From positions 1,488,001 through 1,552,000 of the forward strand of contig NZ_AP019367.1 of assembly GCF_003966955.1 (NCBI RefSeq): a stretch of DNA of 64,000 nt, written 5' to 3'. The DNA comes from Parolsenella catena (GTDB lineage: Bacteria > Actinomycetota > Coriobacteriia > Coriobacteriales > Atopobiaceae). The notes beneath the pieces are model-generated. The model made no database searches, was not told the DNA's origin, and saw only the letters and a program-made list of their open reading frames with translations. Position numbers and translations under genes: made by a program. The number at the start of each line of letters is the position of its first letter. Within the stretch, counting starts at the first letter, position 1. This document shows, piece by piece, positions 44,208 to 52,754 of the stretch.

Positions 44208-45536
44208 ATGCGCACCGTGAACGTCGGCATCATCGGCCTGGGCACCGTGGGCGGCGGCGTCGCTCGTCTCATCCTCTCCCACCACGACGACTATGTCGCA
44301 AACTACGGCATCGACCTGGGCATTGCCCGTGCCTGCGCCCTCGACGCGCAGGCGGCGCGTGCCTGCGGCATCCCGGACGACGCCTTCACCACCGACTGGC
44401 ACGACGTCGTCTCCGACCCGTCCGTTGACGTCGTCGTGGAGCTCATCGGCGGCGAGCATCCCGCCACGGAGATCTACGAGGCCGCCTTCGCGGCCGGCAA
44501 GCACGTCGTCACCGCCAACAAGGCCCTGCTCGGCCGCCACGTCGAGGCGCTTGCCGCCAAGGCGCGCGAGAACGGCGTCCAGCTCAAGTGCGAGGCGAGC
44601 TGTGGCGGCGGCATCCCCATCGTGAGCACGCTCGAGCGCGACCTCGTGGGCAACAAGGTCCTCACCATCGCCGGCATCCTCAACGGCACCACCAACTACA
44701 TCCTCAGCCGCATGGAGTCCGAGGGCGCCGACTACGCCGATGTCCTTGCCGATGCGCAGGCCAAGGGCTACGCCGAAGCAGACCCCTCCGCCGACGTCGA
44801 CGGCTTTGACGCCGCAAGCAAGACGGCCATCCTCGCGTCCATCGGCTTTGGCACGCGCGTGACCACCGATGACGTCTACCAGCAGGGCATTCGCACCATC
44901 GCCGCCGAGGACATCGCCGTGGCGCACGACCTTGGCTACACCATCAAGCTGCTCGGCATCGCCCGCAGGACGGCGGACGGCGTGGACGTGCGCGTGCATC
45001 CCACGATGATCCCGCTCGACCACCAGCTCGCCAAGGTCTCCGGCGCCATGAACGCCGTCTACGTGGTGGGCGACGCCGTGGGAGAGACGATGTTCTACGG
45101 CGCCGGCGCCGGCTCTTTCCCCACGGCAAGCGCCGTCGTGGGCGACATCATGACGCTCGCGGACCCCATCTCCAAGGGGGCCACGCCGCTGCCCGAGGCC
45201 GAGCCGTTCTCCCACACGCTGCCGCTGCGCCCTATGGACGAGCTCGAGACGAAGTACTACGTGCGCCTCACCGTGGCAGACCGCGTGGGCGCGCTCGCCG
45301 AGACGGTCAACGTGTTCGCCAAGCATGAGATCTCGATCAGCCTCATCAACCAGCTCGAGGACGGTGCGGCAGACAGCGACGCCTGCTCCGTCATCTTCCT
45401 CACGCACAAGGCGCTCGAGAAGAACATGCAGGCCGCAGCAGCCGAGCTCGCCGAGGCCAGCTGCGTGCGCAATGTCGCCAACGTGTTGCGCATCGAGGAC
45501 ACGGCCGCCTGGTCTGACGGGGTTATGGCGAACTAA
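44208..45536 (+). CDS. hom: Homoserine dehydrogenase
   Basis: Reduces aspartate semialdehyde to homoserine for threonine and methionine. The NAD(P)-binding GLGTVGGGVARL is at residues 8-19; the catalytic region contains GILNGTTNYIL and the Lys/Asp segment PSADVDGFDAASKTAIL. A C-terminal ACT domain (about 345-430) with VRLTVADRVGALAETVNVFAKHEISI predicts allosteric inhibition by threonine. It is 442 aa. AAGGAGATCCA precedes the ATG, and TACAAT at 44144-44149 may be the -10. Confidence 0.96.
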   Translation: MRTVNVGIIGLGTVGGGVARLILSHHDDYVANYGIDLGIARACALDAQAARACGIPDDAFTTDWHDVVSDPSVDVVVELIGGEHPATEIYEAAFAAGKHVVTANKALLGRHVEALAAKARENGVQLKCEASCGGGIPIVSTLERDLVGNKVLTIAGILNGTTNYILSRMESEGADYADVLADAQAKGYAEADPSADVDGFDAASKTAILASIGFGTRVTTDDVYQQGIRTIAAEDIAVAHDLGYTIKLLGIARRTADGVDVRVHPTMIPLDHQLAKVSGAMNAVYVVGDAVGETMFYGAGAGSFPTASAVVGDIMTLADPISKGATPLPEAEPFSHTLPLRPMDELETKYYVRLTVADRVGALAETVNVFAKHEISISLINQLEDGAADSDACSVIFLTHKALEKNMQAAAAELAEASCVRNVANVLRIEDTAAWSDGVMAN

Positions 45537-45649
45537 GACAAACCAAACCGCTCAGCCCAGTCGTAATGGCCGGGGCACTAGATTCAGTCGCCAGAGCTTG
45601 AGCACAGCGATCCAACCACCGAGCGCACCAACATACCGCGCGAGAATGA

Positions 45650-45692
45650 CGCGCCGGCAGCCGCCAAGAGCAAGCTGCCGGCGCGTTTGCTT
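45650..45692 (+). terminator. hom terminator
   Basis: Perfect 11-bp stem CGCGCCGGCAG / CTGCCGGCGCG with a 14-nt loop, followed by TTTGCTTT; about 113 nt after the hom stop. Confidence 0.85.
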
Positions 45693-45724
45693 TATGCGCC
45701 GACCGCGCCTTTTGACTCGAACCA

Positions 45725-45742
45725 TATGACATATATGTCATA
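45725..45742. promoter_or_regulatory. Perfect 18-bp AT-rich palindrome in a gene-free, low-GC pocket
   Basis: TATGACATATATGTCATA is perfectly self-complementary. The surrounding 45720-45815 interval is strikingly AT-rich for this window and lies between two convergent genes, where an operator is not expected. A short reading frame with a GGCAGGTAG-like site starts at 45753 but is only 11 codons. Confidence 0.5.
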
Positions 45743-45830
45743 AGGCAGGTAGATGAGCCAATCTCTATGCAGCTATCATTTGTTATGAATATGATTTATA
45801 TGCTATTCCGCAGCTCAGAAGCACACAAAA

Positions 45831-45860
45831 GGGGCTGCCGCCCATCCGGACAGCAGCCCC
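45831..45860 (-). terminator. Terminator of the DJ-1/PfpI gene
   Basis: 8-bp stem GGGGCTGC / GCAGCCCC, followed on the minus strand by TTTTGTG; 86 nt past the gene. The 45537-45945 interval contains this, the hom terminator and the AT-rich palindrome, and no supported gene. Confidence 0.75.
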
Positions 45861-45945
45861 ATCAAAGTGGTCTTTGTTGACTCGTCGCTAGCAAGCTCCC
45901 ACGAGGCGCACCGCCGGCGGGCGAATCACCTCCGAGACTTGCGCA

Positions 45946-46494
45946 TTACGCCAGAGCAGCCTCAATGGCGGCGCAGAACGCCGGCAGGTCATCCGGGCAG
46001 CGGCTCGTGATGAGCGTCTGGCCGTCAGAGTCATCGACGTGAGCCTCCTCGTCAACCCATACGAAACCGCCGTTCTCCATGTCAATGCGATTGAACTCGC
46101 AGCTGGTCACGGTCTTGCCCTCGGCAACGCCGGCATTCACGAGCAGCCACGGGCCATGACAAATGCACGCGACGACCTTCTTGGCCTCCATGAACTCACG
46201 CATGATGCGGTGCGCCTCCGGGTTGATGCGCAGACGATCCATGTTGACGGTGCCGCCGGGAACGATCAACACGTCATAGCCCTCAGCCCCAGTCTCCGCG
46301 AGCATCTTGTCAGGAATGATCTGCTGCGAGTCATAGCGGTCGCCCGTCACGCAGTCGATCGGGTTCTGAGCTGCGGCGATATCAACCTCAGCGCCGCGCT
46401 CGCGCAGGAACTCGACGGGCTGGAGAAGCTCAGGCTCCTCAGTGCCATAGCCCTCGACGATGACGAGAGCGCGCTTGCCAGTAAGATCTGCCAT
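45946..46494 (-). CDS. DJ-1/PfpI family protein (class I glutamine amidotransferase-like)
   Basis: Flavodoxin-like fold of the DJ-1/PfpI superfamily; members act as deglycases, chaperones or proteases in stress. The nucleophile elbow is ACICHGPWLL with Cys followed by His (the PfpI-type C-H pair), and the Glu partner is in GYGTEEPEL. It has 182 aa with MADLTGKRALVIVEGYG as N-terminus; the start at 46494 has a G-rich site upstream (GGGGGGGATACG). The GC content is slightly lower than in neighbours. The physiological reaction is uncertain. Confidence 0.88.
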   Translation of the reverse strand: MADLTGKRALVIVEGYGTEEPELLQPVEFLRERGAEVDIAAAQNPIDCVTGDRYDSQQIIPDKMLAETGAEGYDVLIVPGGTVNMDRLRINPEAHRIMREFMEAKKVVACICHGPWLLVNAGVAEGKTVTSCEFNRIDMENGGFVWVDEEAHVDDSDGQTLITSRCPDDLPAFCAAIEAALA

Positions 46495-46654
46495 CGTATC
46501 CCCCCCCCTCGCGGGCACAAGCCCGCATCGATTCATCCAACACGAGAACCATATCCGGGAGCATCAAAAACTAAGCCGATATAACGACAGACGGCGCCCG
46601 ATAGTCGGTGACAGTTGGGTCGAAATACTCGACGCATATTGGAGTACGCACGTA

Positions 46655-46683
46655 TTGACCATCGAGCCCGCGAGAGGCACGAT
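46655..46683 (+). promoter_or_regulatory. Promoter of the TetM-like gene
   Basis: -35 TTGACC (46655-46660), 17-nt spacer, -10 CACGAT (46678-46683), 33 nt before the start codon. Good -35, weak -10. Confidence 0.45.
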
Positions 46684-46716
46684 GGCCTTTCATACGCACT
46701 CAACGCTCGGGGGACC

Positions 46717-48720
46717 ATGAGGCATACGGTTGTCGGCATATTGGCGCACGTTGACGCAGGTAAGACAACGCTCGCAGAAGCGATGCTGTTCGACGCGGGC
46801 ACCATCCGCACCTGCGGTCGCGTCGACCGCGGTGACTCCCACCTCGACACCGACCTCATGGAGCGCGACCGTGGCATCACGATTTTCTCCTCCCAGGCGG
46901 CTCTCGTGCACGCAGGCACCGCGATCACGCTGGTGGACTCCCCCGGTCACGTCGATTTCTCCGCCGAGGCGGAGCGGACGCTCGCCGCCCTCGACCTCGC
47001 GGTGCTCGTCGTAGGCGCAAATGACGGCATCCAGGGTCACACCCGCACTCTCTGGCGCCTGCTTGAGCGTCACGGCATCCCCACCATCATCTTCGCGAAC
47101 AAGGTAGACCTTCTGCCTGACGCGGGCTCTCTCGCCGAGAACAACGCCCTGGTCGCGGCCTTGCGCGCAAAGCTCTCCGAGGGATGTCTCCCCATCGAGG
47201 AGCTAACCGGCGAAGCCGCTGCCATGACGGACGAGACGGCGCTCGAGGAGTTTCTCGAGACGGGCGAGCTCAGCGACGCGACCACTCGACGCCTCTTCGC
47301 CGAGCGCCACGTCTTTCCGTGTCTGTTTGGCTCGGCCCTCAAGAACGAGGGCGTGGCCGAGCTTTTGGATGCTATCGCCAAGCTCGCGCCCGACCGCACC
47401 TGGCCCGGCGAGTTCGCCGCTCGCGTGTATCGCGTAAGCCGTGGCGACCGCGGCGAGCGAATCGCCTGGCTCAAGATCACCGGCGGCGAACTCCACGCCC
47501 GCCAGCAGGTAGACGGTGTGACGGACGGCATCCCCTGGTCCGCGAAGATCAACGAACTCCGCATCTACACGGGGTCGCGTTTCGAACCCATATCAAACGC
47601 CTCCGCCGGCGGCGTCTGCGCCGTAACGGGCCTCTCGCATGTTCGCCCAGGCGATGCGCTGGGCGCCGAACCCGCACCGGAGCGTCCCACCTTGGCGCCC
47701 GTCCTCACCTACGGCGTGCTCACGGGTGACGCCGACATCCACACGGTACTCAGCGCCTTGCGAGAGCTTGCCGAGGAGGACCCCATGCTCGCCGTCTCCT
47801 GGGACGAGCACCTGCAGGAGATTCGCCTGAGGCTTATGGGGGCGGTCCAGCTCGAGGTCGTCCGCGACCTCATGGCGCGTCGGTTTGGCCTCGATATCGA
47901 CTTTGGCCCGGGCAGCATCCTGTACAAGGAGACCATCTCGAGGCCAGTCATGGGCATTGGCCACTTCGAGCCCCTGCGTCACTACGCCGAGGTTCATCTC
48001 CGCCTTGACCCAGCACCGCGCGGCGGCGGTGTGACGTTTGGCTCCGAGTGCTCTGAGGATGACCTTGACCGCAACTGGCAGCGCCTCATTCTCACAAACG
48101 CGCAGGAACGAGAGCTCGTTGGCGTTCTCACCGGTGTGCCCGTGACCGGCGTTCGCATAACCCTCGTTGGGGGCCGCGCCCACCTCAAGCACACCGAGGG
48201 CGGCGATTTCAGGCAGGCGACTTACCGCGCAATGCGACAGGCGCTCATGACTGCCCGCGAGCTCGGAGAATGCATGCTGCTGGAGCCGTGGTACGCGTTT
48301 GAGCTCGAGTTGCCCACGGACAAGGTCGGCCGTGCGATGTCTGACCTCACGAGGATGTCCGCACGCTTCGGCTCTCCCGAGCAGATGGGTGACGAGGCTC
48401 GGCTCACAGGCGAGGTTCCCGCGTCTGAGCTCGGCGACTACGCCCTGCAGCTCGCCGAATACACAAGTGGCCAGGGAAGGATCTCCCTCGAGTTCTCCGG
48501 CTATGAGCCGTGTCACGATTCGCAGAACGTCATTGAGGAAGCTGGGTACGACCCGGAGGCAGACCTTCCGAACACCCCCGACTCCGTCTTCTGCAGTCAT
48601 GGCGCGGGGTACACCGTCAAGTGGCATGAGGTGCCGGAGCATGCTCATGTCGAGGTTGACCCGTCGCGACTGCGTCCCTGGCGCTCAGCGGCAGAGGTCA
48701 TGGCCGAGGCTGGGCGATAG
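46717..48720 (+). CDS. TetM/EF-G-like ribosomal protection family GTPase
   Basis: Translational GTPase of the TetM/TetO/EF-G group. G1 is AHVDAGKTT (residues 10-18), G3 DSPGHVDF, G4 ANKVD, with SALKNEG following. Domains II-V resemble TetM up to the C-terminus (LAEYTSGQGRISLEFSGYEPC). It is 667 aa. The C-terminal end has an added segment (NTPDSVFCSHGAGYTVKWHEV) not in classical TetM. This form is found in chromosomal TetM-like factors of many Gram-positives whose drug resistance is unproven. Start: ATG at 46717 with GGGGGA 5 nt upstream. No mobile-element sequence flanks it. Confidence 0.85.
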   Translation: MRHTVVGILAHVDAGKTTLAEAMLFDAGTIRTCGRVDRGDSHLDTDLMERDRGITIFSSQAALVHAGTAITLVDSPGHVDFSAEAERTLAALDLAVLVVGANDGIQGHTRTLWRLLERHGIPTIIFANKVDLLPDAGSLAENNALVAALRAKLSEGCLPIEELTGEAAAMTDETALEEFLETGELSDATTRRLFAERHVFPCLFGSALKNEGVAELLDAIAKLAPDRTWPGEFAARVYRVSRGDRGERIAWLKITGGELHARQQVDGVTDGIPWSAKINELRIYTGSRFEPISNASAGGVCAVTGLSHVRPGDALGAEPAPERPTLAPVLTYGVLTGDADIHTVLSALRELAEEDPMLAVSWDEHLQEIRLRLMGAVQLEVVRDLMARRFGLDIDFGPGSILYKETISRPVMGIGHFEPLRHYAEVHLRLDPAPRGGGVTFGSECSEDDLDRNWQRLILTNAQERELVGVLTGVPVTGVRITLVGGRAHLKHTEGGDFRQATYRAMRQALMTARELGECMLLEPWYAFELELPTDKVGRAMSDLTRMSARFGSPEQMGDEARLTGEVPASELGDYALQLAEYTSGQGRISLEFSGYEPCHDSQNVIEEAGYDPEADLPNTPDSVFCSHGAGYTVKWHEVPEHAHVEVDPSRLRPWRSAAEVMAEAGR

Positions 48721-48758
48721 AGGGCGCGGCTCGGCATGGGGCATTTCGGCCCGAGGGC

Positions 48759-48793
48759 GCCTCGCCGCAGGGGGGGTGCCTCGCCGCAGGGGG
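48759..48793. repeat. Short tandem direct repeat
   Basis: GCCTCGCCGCAGGGGG occurs at 48759-48774 and 48778-48793 (19-bp period) with a truncated third copy GCCTCGCCA. It lies between the convergent TetM-like and U32 genes. Confidence 0.5.
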
Positions 48794-48829
48794 CGCCTCG
48801 CCACCTTGGAACGTTGTGCGGGAGGCTAG

Positions 48830-49630
48830 CTACTCAACGCCAGTTTGAGCAAGGCCCTCGATGCCGTGCCGTTCCACACTCTCCCCGGCAAGCGCGCGAC
48901 GAAGCCTCGCGAGTGCATCGCAGGCCTCGTCAACACTCGTCGACGCCGCGTCAACGAGCAGACGGGCAACGCCCGCCTCGGCAAGGTTAGTCGCATAAGG
49001 CACGAGGTCGAGAGGCTCATCGAGGTAGATGCGGGAGCGCCCGCGCGCGTCCGTACGCACGGGCAAACGGCGGCCATCGATGTTCACGAGCCAATGCGGG
49101 TCACAGCGATGAGGGCACGTCGCGTGGTCGCGATCGCACTCGTAGGCCACCTGCATCACGCAGTGCTCGCACGTCATGATGCGCGGACGCCCATAGACGG
49201 TCGCGCCAAACGGCAAGGCATGCGCTCGCGCAAGCTCGCACGCCTCATCAAGCGAGAGCTCCGGAGACAGCCAGGCGAGCCGAGCGCCAAGATCGCCAAT
49301 AAGCCGCAGCGTAGACGTGTTGTGCACGGGAATGCAGGAGCGCGTCTCTGCCAAGGCGCCACACTCGCGGGCAAGCGAGAGCCCCGAGAGGTTGCCTACC
49401 GCAACCGGCAGGCCGGCACGCACCCATGGGTCGAGACGGGCGTGGTCCGGCTCATGGCAGACCTCGTCCAGCACGGGAACGAGGCCCTCCTCGGCCACAT
49501 GCGCAAGCAGCCCACTCGTGGGCTCAACGTCAATAGCATCGAGGTAGATACACGTGGCGCCAGCCTCTCGCATGGCTGCGGCATCCTCGACGCGCTTCAC
49601 AAGCGCGCAAACCTCACAACTAGCGCTCAA
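48830..49630 (-). CDS. U32-family second subunit or C-terminal half
   Basis: 266 aa resembling the second TIM-barrel-like half of large U32 proteins: CEVCALVKRVEDAAAMREAGATCIYLD starts the barrel, and TCEHCVMQVAYECDRDHATCPHRC carries the Cys cluster typical of U32 iron-sulfur proteins. The start is assigned to TTG at 49630, 11 nt inside the end of the preceding gene and in another frame, with GGTGAG upstream, so it is translationally coupled. U32 proteins (RlhA, TrhP, UbiU/V) perform hydroxylations or proteolysis. A split of a once single gene is possible. Confidence 0.7.
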   Translation of the reverse strand: MSASCEVCALVKRVEDAAAMREAGATCIYLDAIDVEPTSGLLAHVAEEGLVPVLDEVCHEPDHARLDPWVRAGLPVAVGNLSGLSLARECGALAETRSCIPVHNTSTLRLIGDLGARLAWLSPELSLDEACELARAHALPFGATVYGRPRIMTCEHCVMQVAYECDRDHATCPHRCDPHWLVNIDGRRLPVRTDARGRSRIYLDEPLDLVPYATNLAEAGVARLLVDAASTSVDEACDALARLRRALAGESVERHGIEGLAQTGVE

Positions 49631-50885
49631 GCTCGCTCACCGCCCTTGCCGACGCATCAAGAAGCGCCACGCTCCTCGTGAGACGCACCTCGGCGCCCCG
49701 TGGCATGGGACGACGAACGTGACAGCGCAGCTCGCCGCCCGCCTCGCACGGCTCGGGAGCCGTCACGACCATGAAGCGCTCCGGATCATCAACGGGCCGC
49801 AGCTCAAGCGAGTCGCCGGCGTCCACCGGCGCGTCCAGGCGCAGCACCACGGTGCCGCGCATCTGCTGGCCGTCCCGCGGCTCAAAGCCCGGCTCAGGCT
49901 CGAAGCGCTCGAGCACGCCCACGAGCTCGCCGCGGTTGCCGCTGCGCTCATAGCTCATGAGCTCGTTGTCCGACACACCACGAAGGTACGCGTCCGTGAG
50001 GCCGCGGTTGAAGCTGCGCTTGAGCGTACGCCGGACCGCCGGCGACACACCCTCCTCGCCTCGCGCGAGCGCATCGAGCGCGGAGCGATATGCCGAGGTC
50101 ACGGCCCACACGTAGGCGGCGGGCTTCATGCGGCCCTCGAGCTTGAGCGAGGCCACGCCTGCGCGCGCCATCGCGGCGAGGTCCTCGATGACGCAGTTGT
50201 CGTGCGTGCACAGGGCACGCTCGCGCGCGGCCGGCTGCAGGCGCACGCCCGCCTCGTCCACGAGGTCAAACGGCAGACGGCACGGCTGGGCGCACAACCC
50301 GCGGTTGGGAGAGCGCCCCTCACGCAGGAAGCTCGAGAGCATGCACACCCCCGAGTAGCTGGGGCAAATTGCCCCGTGCGAGAACACCTCGAGCTCTGCG
50401 CTCGTCTCGGTGGCAATTCTCGCAATCTCTGTCAGCGGCAACTCGCGCGAGAGCGTCACGCGGCTGGCGCCCAGCTCCTCGCAGAGAAGCACGCCCCGCG
50501 CGTCGTGGACGTTCTCCTGGGTGGAGACGTGAATCTCGGCCTCGGGAAACGCCTGGCGCACGGAGGCGAGAAAGCCCAGGTCTTGGATGATGAGGGCATC
50601 GGCACCGGCGGCAAGCGCGCGCCCGGCCGCCTCAACGGCGCCCGCGAGCTCGGCCTGCTTCACCACGACGTTCATCGTCACGTAGACCCGCACACCACGG
50701 CCATGCGCCAGGCCGCACAGCTCGGCAAGCTCCCCAGGCACGATGCCGCCCGCGCGGCGACGCGCATTGAGCTGGCCCGTAACGCCGCAGTAGACGGCGT
50801 CTGCCCCCGCCGCGACGGCGGCGAGGAACGCCTCGCGGTCTCCGGCGGGAGCCAGCAGCTCTGGTATGTTTCTCTTCTCGGTCAC
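49620..50885 (-). CDS. Peptidase U32 family protein
   Basis: 421-residue U32 member: PELLAPAGDREAFLAAVAAGADAVYCG at the N-terminus, VSTQENVHD, SHGAICPSYSGVCMLSSFL and NRGLCAQPCRLPF (the signature with conserved Cys residues), then ALCTHDNCVIEDLAAMARAGVASLKLEGRMK. Family members modify RNA (E. coli RlhA, TrhP) or work in ubiquinone synthesis (UbiU/V), using a 4Fe-4S cluster; earlier they were called collagenases. It overlaps the following gene by 11 nt. The start at 50885 follows AAGAGAAAC-type sequence, a weak site. Confidence 0.88.
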   Translation of the reverse strand: MTEKRNIPELLAPAGDREAFLAAVAAGADAVYCGVTGQLNARRRAGGIVPGELAELCGLAHGRGVRVYVTMNVVVKQAELAGAVEAAGRALAAGADALIIQDLGFLASVRQAFPEAEIHVSTQENVHDARGVLLCEELGASRVTLSRELPLTEIARIATETSAELEVFSHGAICPSYSGVCMLSSFLREGRSPNRGLCAQPCRLPFDLVDEAGVRLQPAARERALCTHDNCVIEDLAAMARAGVASLKLEGRMKPAAYVWAVTSAYRSALDALARGEEGVSPAVRRTLKRSFNRGLTDAYLRGVSDNELMSYERSGNRGELVGVLERFEPEPGFEPRDGQQMRGTVVLRLDAPVDAGDSLELRPVDDPERFMVVTAPEPCEAGGELRCHVRRPMPRGAEVRLTRSVALLDASARAVSELER

Positions 50886-50917
50886 GGCTCACGAGTCTAG
50901 CAGGTGGCAGCAGCCGC

Positions 50918-50984
50918 GATGACAGTTGGCCCCCGCCGCCGCCATCCATCACGGTGACAGCTTGACCCGTCCCCAAGTGTCATC
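50918..50984. repeat. Intergenic hairpin with CCCGTCCCC core
   Basis: GATGACAGTTGG (50918-50929) pairs with CCAAGTGTCATC (50973-50984) at 11 of 12 positions. The loop contains TTGACCCGTCCCC, a core shared with the hairpin at 57687-57759. It overlaps the last codons of the transglutaminase gene. Confidence 0.45.
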
Positions 50985-52368
50985 GCATCGAGACGAGCTC
51001 GATCTTCCAGGTAAAGTCATGCGAGGTGAGGCCACGCTCGCCCACAATCATCTCGCCCACCTGGTTGTCGAACGGGTCGTTGCGCAGGACGTCGCACGCG
51101 GGCGCAAGCGGCGCCATGAACTCGGAGTTCGCCACCATGCGCCAGGGGTCGAGGTTACCAAAGTAGAAGCGGCGGCGCTCCTCGTCCCCCTCGCGGCGTG
51201 CGCCAGAGCCAAACGAGCAGTCGGCCCACAGCCAGCCCAGCCCATCGACGTGAAACATCGCCCAGTCGTGCGGACCCACGTCGCTGGGCGCCGCATACAG
51301 GCCGCTCTGCCAGCGGGCGGGCACCCCTCCCAGGCGGCACAGCGTGATGAACGTGATGGCAAACACGCCGCAGTCGCCGCGCAGCGACTTGGCACAGCCG
51401 TCCGCGATGCCATCGAGCAGCAGGTAGGCGGGCTGGAAGCGGTAGTCGACGTTGTTCGTCACCCAGTCATAGGCCGCTCGCGCACGCCCAAGCTGGTCCG
51501 ACGCCGCAAACCCCTCGAAGATGCGCGAGGCAAGCCCACGAAGATACGGCGTGAACGCGATGTGGGGCCGGCGCTCGGACACGTCTGCGACCGTAGGCGC
51601 GGGTGCGGGGGCAAAGCGCTCGTCCGTGGGCGCGGGCACGAGTCTCTCCGCCCAAAGGTCAACGTAGGGGGCGCGAACCGTGTACTCGTAGTCCACGAAG
51701 AACTCACGCCGGCCGCGCACATCCCAGTACGCCGTGCGCTGCTGGGCGTCCGCCTCGGCAATCTGCGCGTCGGGCGTGGCGTCGATCACGCGCGCGTCGC
51801 AGATTTGCGGGCAGGCAGCGGGCACGGGCAGCCAGCAGCGAACGCGCGTCTCGGGACCCACCTGCACATCCGTGCCGGCCGCGATGCTCGCACGCAGGCG
51901 GATGCGCCGCTCCGCCGCCCCGTTCTCGCGCATCTCGGCGATCACGCCCAGGCGGTCCGCTCGGCTCGGCGCCGGACACGCAAGACCCGGCACCTCCTCG
52001 GGATACTTGCGCAGCGCATCGAGGAAGCTCGGCAGGAAGCGCTGCTCGCCCTCGACGAGCCGCCAGTCAACGCGTCCGGCGTCGATGAGTCGGTCGAGGT
52101 CCGCCTCGGAGAACTCGGGGCACTCCTCGCGCACCTGCGCAAGCGCCCGCGTGCGCGTCACGCAAAAGTCGAGCGGTGTGCGCAGCATGCGGGCACGCTC
52201 GGCTCGCAGGCATGCAGCGAGCTCGGGGCGCGTCCCGGCGTCGAGTTCTGCCTCGATGAGCGCCACGGCCCGCTCAAGCTCGCCGGCGTCCTTGAGCCGC
52301 GCGATGTCTGCCGGCAGCCCGTCGTCCAGGTGCCTGAAGTCCTCGTTCGTTGCCTCGCAGTCCGCCAT
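50980..52368 (-). CDS. Transglutaminase-like (papain-fold) protein
   Basis: 462 aa. Residues 1-140 are helical with no clear family. Residues about 300-430 are a transglutaminase core: Cys in RGDCGVFAITFITLCRLGGVPAR, His in GPHDWAMFHVDGLGWLWADCSFG with the following Asp. There is no signal peptide, so it appears cytoplasmic. Bacterial proteins of this class act as proteases, amidases or cross-linkers; the substrate is unknown. The start at 52368 has GAGGAG 4 nt upstream. The frame upstream continues for 65 codons without support. Confidence 0.8.
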   Translation of the reverse strand: MADCEATNEDFRHLDDGLPADIARLKDAGELERAVALIEAELDAGTRPELAACLRAERARMLRTPLDFCVTRTRALAQVREECPEFSEADLDRLIDAGRVDWRLVEGEQRFLPSFLDALRKYPEEVPGLACPAPSRADRLGVIAEMRENGAAERRIRLRASIAAGTDVQVGPETRVRCWLPVPAACPQICDARVIDATPDAQIAEADAQQRTAYWDVRGRREFFVDYEYTVRAPYVDLWAERLVPAPTDERFAPAPAPTVADVSERRPHIAFTPYLRGLASRIFEGFAASDQLGRARAAYDWVTNNVDYRFQPAYLLLDGIADGCAKSLRGDCGVFAITFITLCRLGGVPARWQSGLYAAPSDVGPHDWAMFHVDGLGWLWADCSFGSGARREGDEERRRFYFGNLDPWRMVANSEFMAPLAPACDVLRNDPFDNQVGEMIVGERGLTSHDFTWKIELVSMR

Positions 52369-52754
52369 GTTCTCCTCGCCCCTCCGCGTCGCCCGCCTCT
52401 TTCGTAGTGATTGTGACCGTTTGCGCGCCGTTCCTGCGGCACTTTTGCATGTCCGCTTCATTCCCGGGGCCTTATTGCACGCTGCGAGCCCTCTGAGCGT
52501 GACAAATCGCCCCATCAACGCAACCGGCGTGACGAACAGCCACGCGACCTGGCCGGCGCGCACCGTTTCGAGCCTGAAAAACGCAGCGCCACCTCACCCC
52601 ACGCGCGCCCGTCTCGCGTCATAATGAAGGCTTGGTTGCGGCCGCCCAGCTGTGTCGCAACCGCACGTCGCGCACACGCGGCGCGCTCCATATACGGAAA
52701 CGGGCGTCGCCCGCAGCAGGGTGGGCACGTCCAACACCGAGAAGGGCAGGACGA
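52369..52754. promoter_or_regulatory. Divergent promoter region between transglutaminase and purL
   Basis: 386 bp without a supported gene. A CATAAT hexamer (52620-52625, plus) is a candidate -10 for purL, which would give a leader of about 125 nt. A minus-strand CACAAT lies near 52408. No purine riboswitch or clear operator palindrome was recognised. Confidence 0.35.

Noticed and set aside
45753-45788. An 11-codon reading frame with a Shine-Dalgarno-like site in the AT-rich pocket
   Set aside because: Too short to support without conservation data.
48759-48793. CRISPR-like direct repeats
   Set aside because: Only two full copies with a 19-bp period and no unique spacers; a simple short tandem repeat.
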